Below are positions 41,033-50,275 of a stretch of 64,000 nucleotides of DNA, in pieces. Made by a program: the position numbers and the translations under genes. The DNA is from PALSA-505 sp036267135 (lineage in GTDB: Bacteria > Actinomycetota > Actinomycetes > Streptosporangiales > Streptosporangiaceae), in the NCBI GenBank assembly GCA_036267135.1, contig DATAWQ010000028.1:5235-69234 (forward strand), read 5' to 3'. Within the stretch, counting starts at the first letter, position 1; each line of letters starts with the position of its first letter. Below the pieces are notes generated by a model, which was not told the DNA's origin, ran no database searches, and saw only the letters and a list, made by a program, of their open reading frames with translations.

Positions 41033-41076
41033 GCGCAGCCGTTCATTACCCAAATAGGCTTACTGAACGGCTGCGC
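41033..41076. terminator. Bidirectional terminator hairpin
   Basis: GCGCAGCCGTTCA (41033-41045) pairs perfectly with TGAACGGCTGCGC (41064-41076) around an 18-nt loop. It sits between the convergent RCC1-type gene and the ABC permease. Confidence 0.75.
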
Positions 41077-41105
41077 CGGCGGCCGTCCGAACTCGGTAGC
41101 TGGCG

Positions 41106-42047
41106 TCACTCGTACCGGGGGGTGGACAGCGGCAGCAGCCGGAACCGGCGGCGCCGGCGCACCAGGCCGCTGCGCTGGCCGCTCACGATGTCGTTCAGCG
41201 CGTCGCCGACCTGCCGGAACGCCACCACAACCAGAATCAGCACGACCAACGGCGGATACACCTGCCACCAGTAGCCGTTGAACAGGTTGTTGACTCCGTC
41301 GGTCAGCATCGTGCCCCAGTCGGTGAACGGCGGCGGCGGCCCGATCCCGAGGAAGCTCAGCGCCGACAGCGCGTAGATCGAGTCCGCGATGGAAAAGGTC
41401 GCCGTGACCACGCTGATGCCGAGCGTGTTCGGCACCATGTGCCGGACCAGGATCCACGGTCCACTGGCACCCGCCGCCCGCGCGGCCTGCACGAATTCCC
41501 GCTTCCGCAGCGCGAGCACCTGGCCACGGATCAGCCGCGCGGTATAGGGCCAGGACAGCGCGGTCAGGATCAGGATGATCACCGAGAGGGTGAGCGAGAA
41601 CATGCTGGCCACGATGATCAGCAAGATGAAGGTGGGCACCGCCAGCAGGGTGTCGACGATGCGCATCATGAAGGCGTCCACGACCCCGCCGGCCATCCCG
41701 GACAGCGCGCCGTAGAGCAGGCCGACCACCGTGGTCGCGATGCCGACGGCAAAGCCGAGCTCGAGCGAGGACTGTCCGCCCACCATCAGCCTGCCGAGCA
41801 CGTCGATCCCGTACTGATCGCTGCCCAGCGGGAAGCCGGGACCGGGTGGGCTGTTCTCGATACCCAGGTTCGTGACCTGGCTGAAATGGTAGATCAGCGG
41901 GCCGGCGAAGCAGAACAGGCCCAGCAGCACGATGAGCGCGGTCCCGGTCATCGCCCGCCGGTTCTGCACGAACGCGCGCAGGCTGAGCTGGCTGGTGGCG
42001 GCGGTGGTTACCTCGCCCCCCGCTGGCGCGGTGTCAGGCGCTGCCAT
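41106..42047 (-). CDS. ABC transporter permease, DppC/OppC type
   Basis: 313 residues. An N-terminal cytoplasmic arm (LSLRAFVQNRRAMTGTALIV) and first TM come before the GSDQYGIDVLGRLMVGGQSS signature of DppC-type permeases. The EAA loop is EFVQAARAAGASGPWILVRHMVPN. Six TM segments are expected. It overlaps the upstream DppB-type gene by 14 bp and is last in the operon. No ATP-binding subunit follows, so the importer must use an ATPase encoded elsewhere. Confidence 0.94.
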   Translation of the reverse strand: MAAPDTAPAGGEVTTAATSQLSLRAFVQNRRAMTGTALIVLLGLFCFAGPLIYHFSQVTNLGIENSPPGPGFPLGSDQYGIDVLGRLMVGGQSSLELGFAVGIATTVVGLLYGALSGMAGGVVDAFMMRIVDTLLAVPTFILLIIVASMFSLTLSVIILILTALSWPYTARLIRGQVLALRKREFVQAARAAGASGPWILVRHMVPNTLGISVVTATFSIADSIYALSALSFLGIGPPPPFTDWGTMLTDGVNNLFNGYWWQVYPPLVVLILVVVAFRQVGDALNDIVSGQRSGLVRRRRRFRLLPLSTPRYE

Positions 42048-42990
42048 AGCGGATCCTCGGGTCGAGCGCGCTGTAGGCCACGTCGGCGGCCAGGTTGCCG
42101 AGCACGGTGGCCACGCCGATGACCAGCGTCCCGCCGAGCATCACCGGGAAGTCGTGCGCCAGCGCGGACTGCCAGAACAGCAGGCCCATGCCGGGAAAGT
42201 TGAACACCGACTCCGCGATCACCGCGCCGGCCACGATGTCAGGAAGGGACAGCCCGAGGATCGTGATCACCGGCAGCAGCGAGTTGCGCAGCACGTGGCG
42301 CGTCACCACCAGCCGCTCCGGCAGGCCCTTGGCCCTGGCCACCTTGATGTAGTCCTCGGCCAGCGTCATCAGGGCCGTGGATCTCACGTACTGGCTGAAA
42401 CCGGCCACGCTGTTGATCGACAGCACCGCGACCGGGAGGACCAGCGCGCGCCATTCCGCGAACAGCCCGCCGATCGAGTTCACCCCGCCGGGGAAGGCCG
42501 GCGGCAGGACGTGGAACTGGACGCACAGCAGCGCGATGAGCAGCAGCGCCTCCATGAAGTCCGGCGCCGAGTACAGCGTGAACCAGGTCCCGGCCAGCAA
42601 ATCGTCGGCCAGGCGGTTGTGCCGCAGCGCCTGGTAAATCCCGGTTGGCACGCCGATCAGCAGGGCCAGCAGCGTGGACAGGCCGAGCAGGATCGCATCC
42701 CGGGGCAGCCGTTGCGCGATGAGCGAGGACACCGGCTGCTGGAGCTGGTAGGAGACACCCAGGTTGCCCTCGAAGAGCTGCTTAACGTAGATCAGGAACT
42801 GCTGGTACAGCGGCTTGTTCAGGCCGTACAGATTGTCGAAGATCGCGACCCGGGCGGGCGTGGCCTTCAGCCCGAGCACGGACCTGGCCACGCTGCCCGG
42901 CTCCATGTGCAGCAGGACGAATGTGAGGATCATGACGCCGATCAGGACCGCGATCGACTGGCCCACACGACGGACGAGGTACCAGGTCAT
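42034..42990 (-). CDS. ABC transporter permease, DppB/OppB type
   Basis: ATG 42990 (MTWYLVRRVGQSIAVLIGVM) gives 318 residues and overlaps the solute-binding protein stop by 4 bp (ATGA). Features are FVLLHMEPGS after TM1, GNLGVSYQLQQPVSSLIAQRLP, the EAA loop EDYIKVARAKGLPERLVVTRHVLRN, and the C-terminal FPGMGLLFWQSALAHDFPVMLG. All are standard for the B-type permease of dipeptide/oligopeptide/nickel importers. Confidence 0.95.
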   Translation of the reverse strand: MTWYLVRRVGQSIAVLIGVMILTFVLLHMEPGSVARSVLGLKATPARVAIFDNLYGLNKPLYQQFLIYVKQLFEGNLGVSYQLQQPVSSLIAQRLPRDAILLGLSTLLALLIGVPTGIYQALRHNRLADDLLAGTWFTLYSAPDFMEALLLIALLCVQFHVLPPAFPGGVNSIGGLFAEWRALVLPVAVLSINSVAGFSQYVRSTALMTLAEDYIKVARAKGLPERLVVTRHVLRNSLLPVITILGLSLPDIVAGAVIAESVFNFPGMGLLFWQSALAHDFPVMLGGTLVIGVATVLGNLAADVAYSALDPRIRYGSA

Positions 42991-44822
42991 GAGGTCGGCT
43001 TGACGTAATACCAGACCTCGGGATTCAGGGTGAAGTCGAACGGGCTCGCCGGGACGAGGCCGCCTAGATTCTTCTTGTACACCACGACGCTCGACTGGTT
43101 CGGCAGCCAGAGCCACGGCAGCTGATCCGCCGTGTAGTCCTCGTAGGCGTAGAACGCGGCGGAACTCGACCCGTACTCGGTCTCGTTGATGAGCTGGTCC
43201 ATCTTCGGGCTGGAATAGCCGCCGTAGTTGCTGACCGCGTCGGTGTTGAATATCCCGGCGCCGTTCGGGTCCAGATAGTACGGCTGGTAGCCGAACTGCT
43301 GCAGCTGCCAGTTACAGGTCGACTTGGGATGCGACTGGGCGTTGCAGGTGGCGGTCGTGGCCACCAGCGTGTTGAACGGCTCGGCCTTCAGCGTGATGTG
43401 GATGCCGGCCTGCGCCTCACTGGTCTGGATGGCCGCGTTCATCTGGTCGAAATAGGCCGACCCGGACGCGTACAGCAGCTGGAACGTCAGCGGCTGGCCC
43501 GCGGCGACGCCGGCGCCACAGTCGGACGCGGCGGTGCCCGGCCGCTGGCAGGTGTCGGTGCCGTTCGGCACCACCTTCCAGCCGTGCGCCTTGAGCAGCG
43601 CCGCCGCCTTGGTCGGCGAGTACGCGTAGGGGCCGCCCGCCTTTTCCAGCGGCGAGGCCCACTGCTGGCCGTAGGTGACCGGGACCGGTCCGTTGCCCGG
43701 GTCGGCGTACCCGTGGAAGGCGTCGGTCACGATCTGGTGCCTGTTGATCTGGTACTCCAGGGCCTGCCGCATGTAGAGCTGGCGCAGCAGGGGGCCATTC
43801 ACCGGGTTCCACAGGTTCGGCACGACCTCGGCAACCCCGGGCGTGGGTATCGACGCGACCGCGTACCCCTCGTTCTGCAGCTCGCCGATCTGGTTGACGT
43901 CGTTGAGCGGCAGCCCGGCCACGGTCAGGCTGGTGCCCGAGCGCAACGTGTCCATCTCGGCGGTGTCGGTGGTGAACGGGGTGAAGACCACCTTGGAAAG
44001 GCGAGGCTTGTCGGGGCCGGAGTAGTTCTTGTTCGGCACCCAGACGTAGTAGCCGTTGCTCTGGAACTGGGACAGTTTCCACGGTCCGTCCACGACCTGC
44101 CACATCGGGTTGGTGTCGAACGTGGCCATGTCGGTGCCCTGCTTCTGCAGGAAGTTCCACACCGCCTTCGCCCCGGCCGTGGTCTCGTCGTAGTTGCCGA
44201 CCTTGCCGGTCAGCGAGGTCTTGTCCCAGGAGTGCTGCGGCAGCAGCGGCACGAAGTTCAGCACGTCGTCGACGTAGAACGAAGGGTTGTAGGACCGGTT
44301 CAGTGAGATGACGACGGTGTGCGTGTTCGGCGTCGCCACCTTGGTCACATCGGCCGGGAACAGGCCAGGACTGTAGTCCTCCCAGTCGTTGTACTCGGGT
44401 TTCAGCAGGTTGTAGACGAACGTGAAGTCACGCGAGGTGATGGGCACCCCGTCGGACCACTTCCACGGCTTCAGCACGATCGTGATCACCGAGTCGTTCC
44501 GCGACCAGGTCAGCGAGCTGTACAGGCTCTCCTGCGGGTTGACCACGGACTTCGCGCCGTCCCCGGTGTAGACCAGGTACGGCCACTCCCCCATCGTCAG
44601 GTTCTCGTTGTAGCCGTTGCTGTTGGTGGCGGGTGGCACCGGGAAGATGTCGTTGGGCGACGCGCCCGAAGCTTCGGCGACGGTCACCGTGCCGCCCTGC
44701 TCCGGAGTTCCCTTGACGGCGCTGCCCGTTCCGACCTTCGGCGACGTGCCGCCGCACGCCGCGACGACGACCGCCAGGCCCAGCGTTGTCACCGTCATGG
44801 CCAGTGGGTGCCTGATGCGCAT
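42987..44822 (-). CDS. Solute-binding lipoprotein of an ABC importer, family 5 (DppA/OppA-like)
   Basis: ATG 44822 after AGGAG gives 611 residues. The signal peptide ends in the lipobox VVAAC (Cys at ~23), so it is anchored outside the membrane by lipid. The SBP family 5 fold is shown by ITIVLKPWKWSDGVPITSRD, the region VWNFLQKQ, LRQLYMRQALEYQINRHQIV and DLTADQLPW-like C-terminal segments (YEDYTADQLPWLWLPNQSSV). Substrates are usually peptides, but nickel, sugars or opines occur. It is the first gene of the operon with both permeases. Confidence 0.93.
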   Translation of the reverse strand: MRIRHPLAMTVTTLGLAVVVAACGGTSPKVGTGSAVKGTPEQGGTVTVAEASGASPNDIFPVPPATNSNGYNENLTMGEWPYLVYTGDGAKSVVNPQESLYSSLTWSRNDSVITIVLKPWKWSDGVPITSRDFTFVYNLLKPEYNDWEDYSPGLFPADVTKVATPNTHTVVISLNRSYNPSFYVDDVLNFVPLLPQHSWDKTSLTGKVGNYDETTAGAKAVWNFLQKQGTDMATFDTNPMWQVVDGPWKLSQFQSNGYYVWVPNKNYSGPDKPRLSKVVFTPFTTDTAEMDTLRSGTSLTVAGLPLNDVNQIGELQNEGYAVASIPTPGVAEVVPNLWNPVNGPLLRQLYMRQALEYQINRHQIVTDAFHGYADPGNGPVPVTYGQQWASPLEKAGGPYAYSPTKAAALLKAHGWKVVPNGTDTCQRPGTAASDCGAGVAAGQPLTFQLLYASGSAYFDQMNAAIQTSEAQAGIHITLKAEPFNTLVATTATCNAQSHPKSTCNWQLQQFGYQPYYLDPNGAGIFNTDAVSNYGGYSSPKMDQLINETEYGSSSAAFYAYEDYTADQLPWLWLPNQSSVVVYKKNLGGLVPASPFDFTLNPEVWYYVKPTS

Positions 44823-44953
44823 GATTGCCCACTCCTGTCCGCATCCGGATATTGCGGCGAAATGTCCCACGATCCCAGGCTCCTGACAAGGTCATCCCGG
44901 GCCACGCCAGCAACCGTGACCATGACGTGACCTGGTGTTGAAGCCTTAATGGG

Positions 44954-46018
44954 TCAGCTCCCGCACACACCCGTGACCGCCGCGACGGCGAGCCCGCCCA
45001 GTGAGGGCAGGTCGTATCCGCCCTCCTGCACCAGCACGGTCGGCCCGAGCGCCGCGAGCCGCCTGCCCGCGGCCAGGTAACCGGCCTCGGTGACCCGCAG
45101 CGGGCTCTCTGGGTCAGCGGCGGCCGCGTCCAGCCCGAGTGACACCACGATCGCATCAGCCCCGAAGGTGGCAGCCTCCCCGCACAGCAGGTCCAGGGCG
45201 GCCAGCCACTCGTCGTCACCCGCGCCGGGGGCCAGCGGCAGGTTCCGGTTGAAGCCGTCACCCGCTCCCGACCCGCGCTCGCTGGCGTACCCGGCGTAGT
45301 GCGGGAACCAGCCCGCCCCCGGGTCCACGTGCAGCGAGCCGTACCAGACATCGGCGCGGCCGTAGAAGATCATCTGTGTGCCGTTGCCGTGGTGCGCGTC
45401 GATGTCGATGACCGCTACCCGCCGCGCGCCACCGGCGCGCAGCGCGTGCGCCGCGATCGCGGCGTTGTTGAGGTAGCAGGAGCCGCCGTAGGCCCCCTGC
45501 GTCGCGTGGTGACCGGGCGGGCGGCACAGCGCGTAGGCCAGCCGGTGACCCGAGCCCACCAGGTCGGCTGCGGTCAGCGCGGCGTCCGCGGCCCCCCTGA
45601 TCGCCTCCCAGCTCCCCGGGCCGACCAGCGTCATCGTGTCGTAGCAGAACCGGCCGGCCCGGCCGTGCACGGCCGGCGGCGAGCGCATCGGCAGCCCGGC
45701 GAGCATCCCGGGGGTCGGGAACACGTAGGGCACGACGCGGTCACGGCCGTGCTCGCCCGGCAGGCCCGCCGCCTCCCACTCCCGCCAGATCCCGGCCAGG
45801 TGGTCCACGAGCAGCGGGTCGTGCACGGCGCGCAGGATCTCCGCACCGTGCCGACGCGCGGGGACGATCGGCACGCCCGCCGCCGCCAGCGCGTCACGCA
45901 GGACCAGGGCCCGGGCCGCGACTTCGGTGCCCGGATCCCGGACGCCGAGCCACACCTCGCCGGCCGGATCGTGCCGGAGGCAGTCGTCGCTCCACACCAC
46001 CGGGATTGGCAGGCTCAT
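44954..46018 (-). CDS. Class II histone-deacetylase-like amidohydrolase
   Basis: 354 residues. Zn-dependent deacetylase of the bacterial acetylpolyamine/HDAC class. The motifs are complete: RPPGHHATQGAYGGSCYLNN (His-His charge relay), VIDIDAHHGNGTQMIF (Asp and His ligands), SLGLDAAAADPES (third ligand Asp) and the C-terminal VLVQEGGYDL with Tyr for transition-state support. An acetylated polyamine or other small amide is the likely substrate. It is divergent from oligopeptidase B, with 28 bp between start codons. Confidence 0.92.
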   Translation of the reverse strand: MSLPIPVVWSDDCLRHDPAGEVWLGVRDPGTEVAARALVLRDALAAAGVPIVPARRHGAEILRAVHDPLLVDHLAGIWREWEAAGLPGEHGRDRVVPYVFPTPGMLAGLPMRSPPAVHGRAGRFCYDTMTLVGPGSWEAIRGAADAALTAADLVGSGHRLAYALCRPPGHHATQGAYGGSCYLNNAAIAAHALRAGGARRVAVIDIDAHHGNGTQMIFYGRADVWYGSLHVDPGAGWFPHYAGYASERGSGAGDGFNRNLPLAPGAGDDEWLAALDLLCGEAATFGADAIVVSLGLDAAAADPESPLRVTEAGYLAAGRRLAALGPTVLVQEGGYDLPSLGGLAVAAVTGVCGS

Positions 46019-46046
46019 GTCGCACCCTCCGGGTTACCATCGCGGA

Positions 46047-48095
46047 ATGCCCCGTGCCAGCGATCTTGGCATCCCCGCCGCCCCGGCCTCCGGCGGCCCC
46101 GACCCGTACGCCTGGATGCGCGACCGGGACCTGCCCGCCACGCGGGATTACCTGGCGGCCGAGCGTGCCTACTACGACCGCTGGCTGGAATCGGCGCGCG
46201 GGCTGCGGGACGAACTGGCCGCCGAACTGGCGGCGCGGGTGGTTCCGGCCGAGGAATCGGTGAGCTGGCGCCGGGCCGGCCACGCCTACTTCACCCGGAC
46301 CGTCCCGGGCCGGGAATACGAGCAGTTCTGCCGGGCCGCCGGGCCCGGGGAGCCCGCCCAGGTGCTGCTCGACGAGAACCTGCTGGCGGAGGAGCCGGCC
46401 GGTGGCGGCTATCTGGGGCTCGGCGTGCGGGAGATCAGCCCGGACGGGCGGCTGCTGGCCTACTCCATCGACTTCGACGGGGACGAGCTTTACCAGTTGC
46501 GCATCCGCGACCTGGCCCGCGGCGCCGACCTGCCGGAGCGGATCGACGGAACCTACTACGGGCTGGCCTGGTCGGCCGGCTCGCGATCGCTGCTTTACGT
46601 CGTCACCGACGCCCAGTACCGGCCGCACGAGGTCTGGCGGCACGTGCTGGGCACCGACCCGCACCGGGACACACTGGTGTTCCGGGAGGAGGACCAGCGG
46701 TTCGACCTCATCGTGCGGGCCACCCGCAGCGGCGCGTACGTGCTGATCGAGATCGAGTCCAGGGACAGCAGCGAGACACTCGTGCTCCCAGCGGCCGGGA
46801 CCGACACCGAACCCGTTCTCATCGAAGCGAGAAGGCCCGGCGTGCAGTACCGCGCCGAGCATGCGGACGGACCGGGCCCAGGCGAGTTCTTCCTGGTCAC
46901 CAACGCGGAGGCGGAAGAATTCCGGCTGGTCAGCGCGCCCGCGGACGCGCCAGGCCTGGCCCGCTGGAGCGAGGTCATCGCCGGGTCGCCCGGCACCAGG
47001 CTGGTCTCCTGCGACGTGTTCGGGCCGTACCTGGTGGTGCAGCAGCGGCACGCGGCCGCCACCCAGTTGCGGATCGTGGACCGCCGGTCGGGCGAGCAGC
47101 GGGTGATCGAGGCCGGCGGCCCGCACGTCTCGCTCGCCCTGGCGGCGAACGAGGACTACCACGCCACGGCCGTCACCGTGCGCACCGAGTCGCTGGTCGA
47201 GCCGCCGTCCTGGCACGACGTGGACCTGGCCACCGGGCGCTGGCGGGCGCGCAAGCGGCAGCAGGTGCCCGGCTACGACCCGGCCCGCTTCGCCACCGAG
47301 CGCACCACCGCGGTCGCGCCCGACGGCACGTCCATCCCGGTGACGATCGCCTACCGCGCCGGGCTGCGGCGGGACGGCAGCGCCCCGTGCCTGCTGTACG
47401 GCTACGGCGCCTACGAGGACTGCGAGTGGCCGGCCTTCAGCTCGCAGACCGTCAGCCTGCTGGACCGGGGCTTCGTGTACGCCGTGGCGCACGTGCGCGG
47501 CGGCGGCGAGCGGGGCAGGAACTGGTGGCTGGACGGCCGGCTGGACCGCAAGCGCAACACTTTCACCGACTTCATCGCCGTCGCGGACATGCTGGCGGAC
47601 CAGGGCTGGGCCGCGCCCGGCCGGATCGTCTCCCGCGGGCTGTCGGCGGGCGGGCTGCTGCAGGGGGCGGTGTTCTCGCTGGCGCCGCGGCGCTGGCGGG
47701 CGGTCGTGGCGGAGGTTCCGTTCGTGGACTGCGTGACGACGATGCTGGACCCGGACATCCCGCTCACCATCAACGAGTGGGACGAGTGGGGCGATCCCCG
47801 GGACCCGGCGGCGCGGGCCTACCTGGCCTCCTACAGCCCCTACGACAACCCGCCCGCGGGGCCCAGGCCGGACCTGCTGGTCACCGGCAGCCTGCACGAT
47901 CCGCGGGTGCTGATTCACGAGCCGGCGAAATGGGTGGCCAGGCTGCGGGCCACCGACACCGCGGGGAGCCGGGTGCTGTTCCGCGCCGAACTGGGCGCCG
48001 GGGCGCACACCGGCCCGGCCGGGCGTTTCGGCCAGCTGGGCTACGCGGCGGAAATCCTCGCCTTCATCGTGGACGCGGCCGACGGCGGCTCGTGA
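46047..48095 (+). CDS. ptrB: Oligopeptidase B (S9A prolyl oligopeptidase family)
   Basis: Cytosolic serine peptidase cutting short peptides after basic residues. 682 residues from ATG 46047. An N-terminal beta-propeller gate (~60-400; VREISPDGRLLAYSIDFDGDE, EVWRHVLGTD) precedes the catalytic domain: LLYGYGAYEDCEWPAFSSQ, VAHVRGGGERGRNWW, the nucleophile GLSAGGLLQGAV, acid SLHDPRV and His in GAGAHTGPAGR. PF02897-type propeller segments agree with PtrB. The start codon has only a weak ribosome site. Confidence 0.93.
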   Translation: MPRASDLGIPAAPASGGPDPYAWMRDRDLPATRDYLAAERAYYDRWLESARGLRDELAAELAARVVPAEESVSWRRAGHAYFTRTVPGREYEQFCRAAGPGEPAQVLLDENLLAEEPAGGGYLGLGVREISPDGRLLAYSIDFDGDELYQLRIRDLARGADLPERIDGTYYGLAWSAGSRSLLYVVTDAQYRPHEVWRHVLGTDPHRDTLVFREEDQRFDLIVRATRSGAYVLIEIESRDSSETLVLPAAGTDTEPVLIEARRPGVQYRAEHADGPGPGEFFLVTNAEAEEFRLVSAPADAPGLARWSEVIAGSPGTRLVSCDVFGPYLVVQQRHAAATQLRIVDRRSGEQRVIEAGGPHVSLALAANEDYHATAVTVRTESLVEPPSWHDVDLATGRWRARKRQQVPGYDPARFATERTTAVAPDGTSIPVTIAYRAGLRRDGSAPCLLYGYGAYEDCEWPAFSSQTVSLLDRGFVYAVAHVRGGGERGRNWWLDGRLDRKRNTFTDFIAVADMLADQGWAAPGRIVSRGLSAGGLLQGAVFSLAPRRWRAVVAEVPFVDCVTTMLDPDIPLTINEWDEWGDPRDPAARAYLASYSPYDNPPAGPRPDLLVTGSLHDPRVLIHEPAKWVARLRATDTAGSRVLFRAELGAGAHTGPAGRFGQLGYAAEILAFIVDAADGGS

Positions 48096-48123
48096 CCGCG
48101 GCTGCCCTGGCTTCCGGCTGGGG

Positions 48124-49737
48124 TTAGCCGATGGCCTGGGGGAAGCTGAACAGGTGGTCTGGGTCGTAGGCGGCCTTGACCCGGGTGAGCCTGGAGTAGT
48201 TCGCGCCGTAGTAGGCCTCGCGCCAGCTGGCCAGGCTGGGGTCGATGTAGTTCTGGTAGGCCTGGCCGCTGGCGTAGGGCCGCATCGCGGCGTAGCAGGC
48301 GTCCTGCCAGTCGCGCTGCGCGCTCACCCCGGCGGCCGCCCCGGTGTTCCAGGTGGTGGTGTACTGCGCGAGGAACAGCGCGTCGCGGTGCACGAAGGCG
48401 GTCGCGCCCGGGGCGACGCGGTTGATCGCGCCGCCGCAGGCGTCGAAGGCCACTCCCCCACTGCCGCCGGCCGCGCCCGGCACCGACTGGAGCTTCTCCA
48501 CCTGGCTGAGCAGGGTGCCGATGCCGGAGCCGCTGAGCGGCCTGGTGAAGAAGTCCGACTTGGCCAGCTCGGGCTGGCGGGACAGCTGGCCGCCGGTGGC
48601 CTGCCAGGGCAGGTGGCACGCGGGCACGCTGAGCTGCGCGCAGCCCGCCTCCACGAGCATGGCGTGCAGGTAGCTCGACGTCTGCAGGTACGGGCTGGAC
48701 GGGTCGGACCCGACCGCCGCGTACAGCCGGCCGAGCTGGCTCTGCAGGCCGGAGACGTCGCCCAGGTAGGTGCCGCCGACCTGGATGCTGGGCGTGCCGC
48801 CGCCGGGGCTGGCCGACAGGTGCAGGTTGGACCACAGCTCGTCCGGGAGGGCGGGCGCCCAGGATTGCCAGCCCGCGATCACCCGGTCGGCCTCGGCCCA
48901 AGGCCAGCCGAGGAAGAACAGCACGAGGTCAGACACCGGATGGGTGCGGAAGGTGAACTCGGTCGCGACGCCGAAGTTGCCGCCGCCCCCACCGCGCGAG
49001 GCCCAGTACAGGTCGCTGTGCTGGCTCGCGTCACAGTCGCGGACCGTGCCGTCCGCGGTCACGATCTGCACGGATTCCAGGTTGTCGCAGGTCAGGCCGA
49101 ACGCGCGGGACACCACGCCCACCCCGCCGCCGAGCGTGAGCCCGGCGACGCCCACGTTCGGGCACGACCCACCCGGCACGGTCAGCCCGCGGTCGGCCAG
49201 CGTGTTGTACAGGTCGATCAGGAACGCGCCCGCGCCCACCGTGGCCAGCCCCGAGCCGGTGTCCAGGTGCACGGAGGCCATGCTGGTCACGTCGATGATC
49301 AGCCCGGACGTGCCGGACCAGCCCGCGTAACTGTGGCCGCCCGACCTGGCCGCGATGGGGACGATGTGGCCGCGGGCGAAGGCCAGGCAGGTGGCCACGT
49401 CGGCCGGGCTGGCGCAGTAGGCCACGCCGGCCGGCCTGAGGCCGTCGAACCTGGGGTCGAACAGCAGCTTGGCCGTGGCGTAGTAGTGGTCGTCCGGCCG
49501 GACCAGCCGCCCGTCCAGGCTGCGGTCCAGGGCGGACCAGTCCGCTCTGGTCGGCACGGTCCGGCGGCGCGGGGTGGCCGGGCTCGACGTCGAAGGCGCC
49601 GGCCTGGTCCCGGACCGGTTCGAGCCGCAGCCGGACAGCCCGGCCAGGCCCGCCGTGGCGGCCGCCGCCGCCGTCGCCGCCGTCGCGGTCAGGCCGAGGA
49701 AGGCCCGCCTGTCCAGCACTGGTTTGCTCGCACTCAC
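48124..49737 (-). CDS. Tat-exported FAD-linked oxidoreductase, berberine-bridge-enzyme type
   Basis: The GTG at 49737 places the Tat motif LDRRAFLGL at residue ~8; the frame is also open to 49782. 537 residues. The signal is followed by a GCGSN motif that could be a lipobox. The FAD-binding PCMH domain contains ARSGGHSYAGWSG (His for 8-alpha linkage) and VPGGSCPNVGVAGLTLGGGVG (Cys for 6-S-cysteinyl linkage), so bicovalent FAD is predicted. The C-terminal BBE motif is YQNYIDPSLASWREAYYG, then ANYSRL. Such enzymes oxidise sugars or alkaloid-like alcohols; substrate unknown. Confidence 0.92.
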   Translation of the reverse strand: MSASKPVLDRRAFLGLTATAATAAAAATAGLAGLSGCGSNRSGTRPAPSTSSPATPRRRTVPTRADWSALDRSLDGRLVRPDDHYYATAKLLFDPRFDGLRPAGVAYCASPADVATCLAFARGHIVPIAARSGGHSYAGWSGTSGLIIDVTSMASVHLDTGSGLATVGAGAFLIDLYNTLADRGLTVPGGSCPNVGVAGLTLGGGVGVVSRAFGLTCDNLESVQIVTADGTVRDCDASQHSDLYWASRGGGGGNFGVATEFTFRTHPVSDLVLFFLGWPWAEADRVIAGWQSWAPALPDELWSNLHLSASPGGGTPSIQVGGTYLGDVSGLQSQLGRLYAAVGSDPSSPYLQTSSYLHAMLVEAGCAQLSVPACHLPWQATGGQLSRQPELAKSDFFTRPLSGSGIGTLLSQVEKLQSVPGAAGGSGGVAFDACGGAINRVAPGATAFVHRDALFLAQYTTTWNTGAAAGVSAQRDWQDACYAAMRPYASGQAYQNYIDPSLASWREAYYGANYSRLTRVKAAYDPDHLFSFPQAIG

Positions 49738-49897
49738 CTGGCCGTCACCGCCACTTCCCCCGTCGTTGTACCCAGTGATCAAGACTCCCAGTGATCAAGA
49801 CGACACTGGCCCGTCTTCGGTTGGCGCAATAGATGGTGGGCCAGCCGCGGCGGACTTCACGGTGCCAGGCGCGACTCGCATCACCGGCTTACATGCC

Positions 49898-49936
49898 TTG
49901 CGTTGCATATACCTGTGTGGTTATATTCCTGATGTG
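49898..49936 (+). promoter_or_regulatory. Promoter of the ArsR-SRPBCC operon, apparently leaderless
   Basis: TTGCGT (49898-49903) and TATATT (49922-49927) are 18 bp apart. The expected transcription start, 6-7 nt further on, coincides with the GTG start codon at 49934. No ribosome site precedes that codon. ATATACC...GGTTATAT around 49908-49926 is an imperfect dyad over the spacer, a suitable ArsR operator. Confidence 0.55.
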
Positions 49937-50275
49937 GCAACTACGTTCCAGGCGCTCGCCGAGCCCACCCGGCGCCGCATTCTAGATCTCCTGCTCGAGC
50001 GGCCCAGGCCGGTCGGCGAACTTGTCGAGCGGCTCGGCCTGAGCCAGCCCGGCACATCCAAGCACCTGCGCGCCTTGCGCGAGGCCGGGCTGGTCCGGGT
50101 GCGCAGGGACGCCCAGCAGCGCTGGTACGAACTGCGCCCCGAGCCACTGACCGAGATCGACGACTGGCTGGCGCCCTATCGCAAGCTGTGGCCCGCCAGC
50201 CTGGACGCCCTGGAGCGTCACCTCGACTCGATGCCCGACGAACCCACATCAGAAGCTTCAGAAGGGAACCGATGA
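49934..50275 (+). CDS. ArsR-family winged-helix regulator
   Basis: 113 residues from GTG 49934: VATTFQALAEPTRRRILDLL, then LERPRPVGELVERLGLSQPGTSKHLRALREAGLV, a textbook ArsR winged helix. There are no cysteine metal-binding sites (no ELCVCDL), so it is of the non-metal type commonly paired with SRPBCC/AHSA1 proteins. Its stop overlaps the start of the next gene (ATGA). It probably represses its own operon. Confidence 0.93.
   Translation: MATTFQALAEPTRRRILDLLLERPRPVGELVERLGLSQPGTSKHLRALREAGLVRVRRDAQQRWYELRPEPLTEIDDWLAPYRKLWPASLDALERHLDSMPDEPTSEASEGNR

Noticed and set aside
45299..48127. 942-codon plus-strand open frame and a 704-codon minus-strand one over the oligopeptidase B gene
   Set aside because: Both are high-GC shadow frames; only the frame at 46047-48095 has the S9 catalytic residues and natural composition.
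48154..49794. 546-codon plus-strand open frame
   Set aside because: Antisense shadow of the BBE flavoprotein, which has Tat, FAD and BBE motifs.
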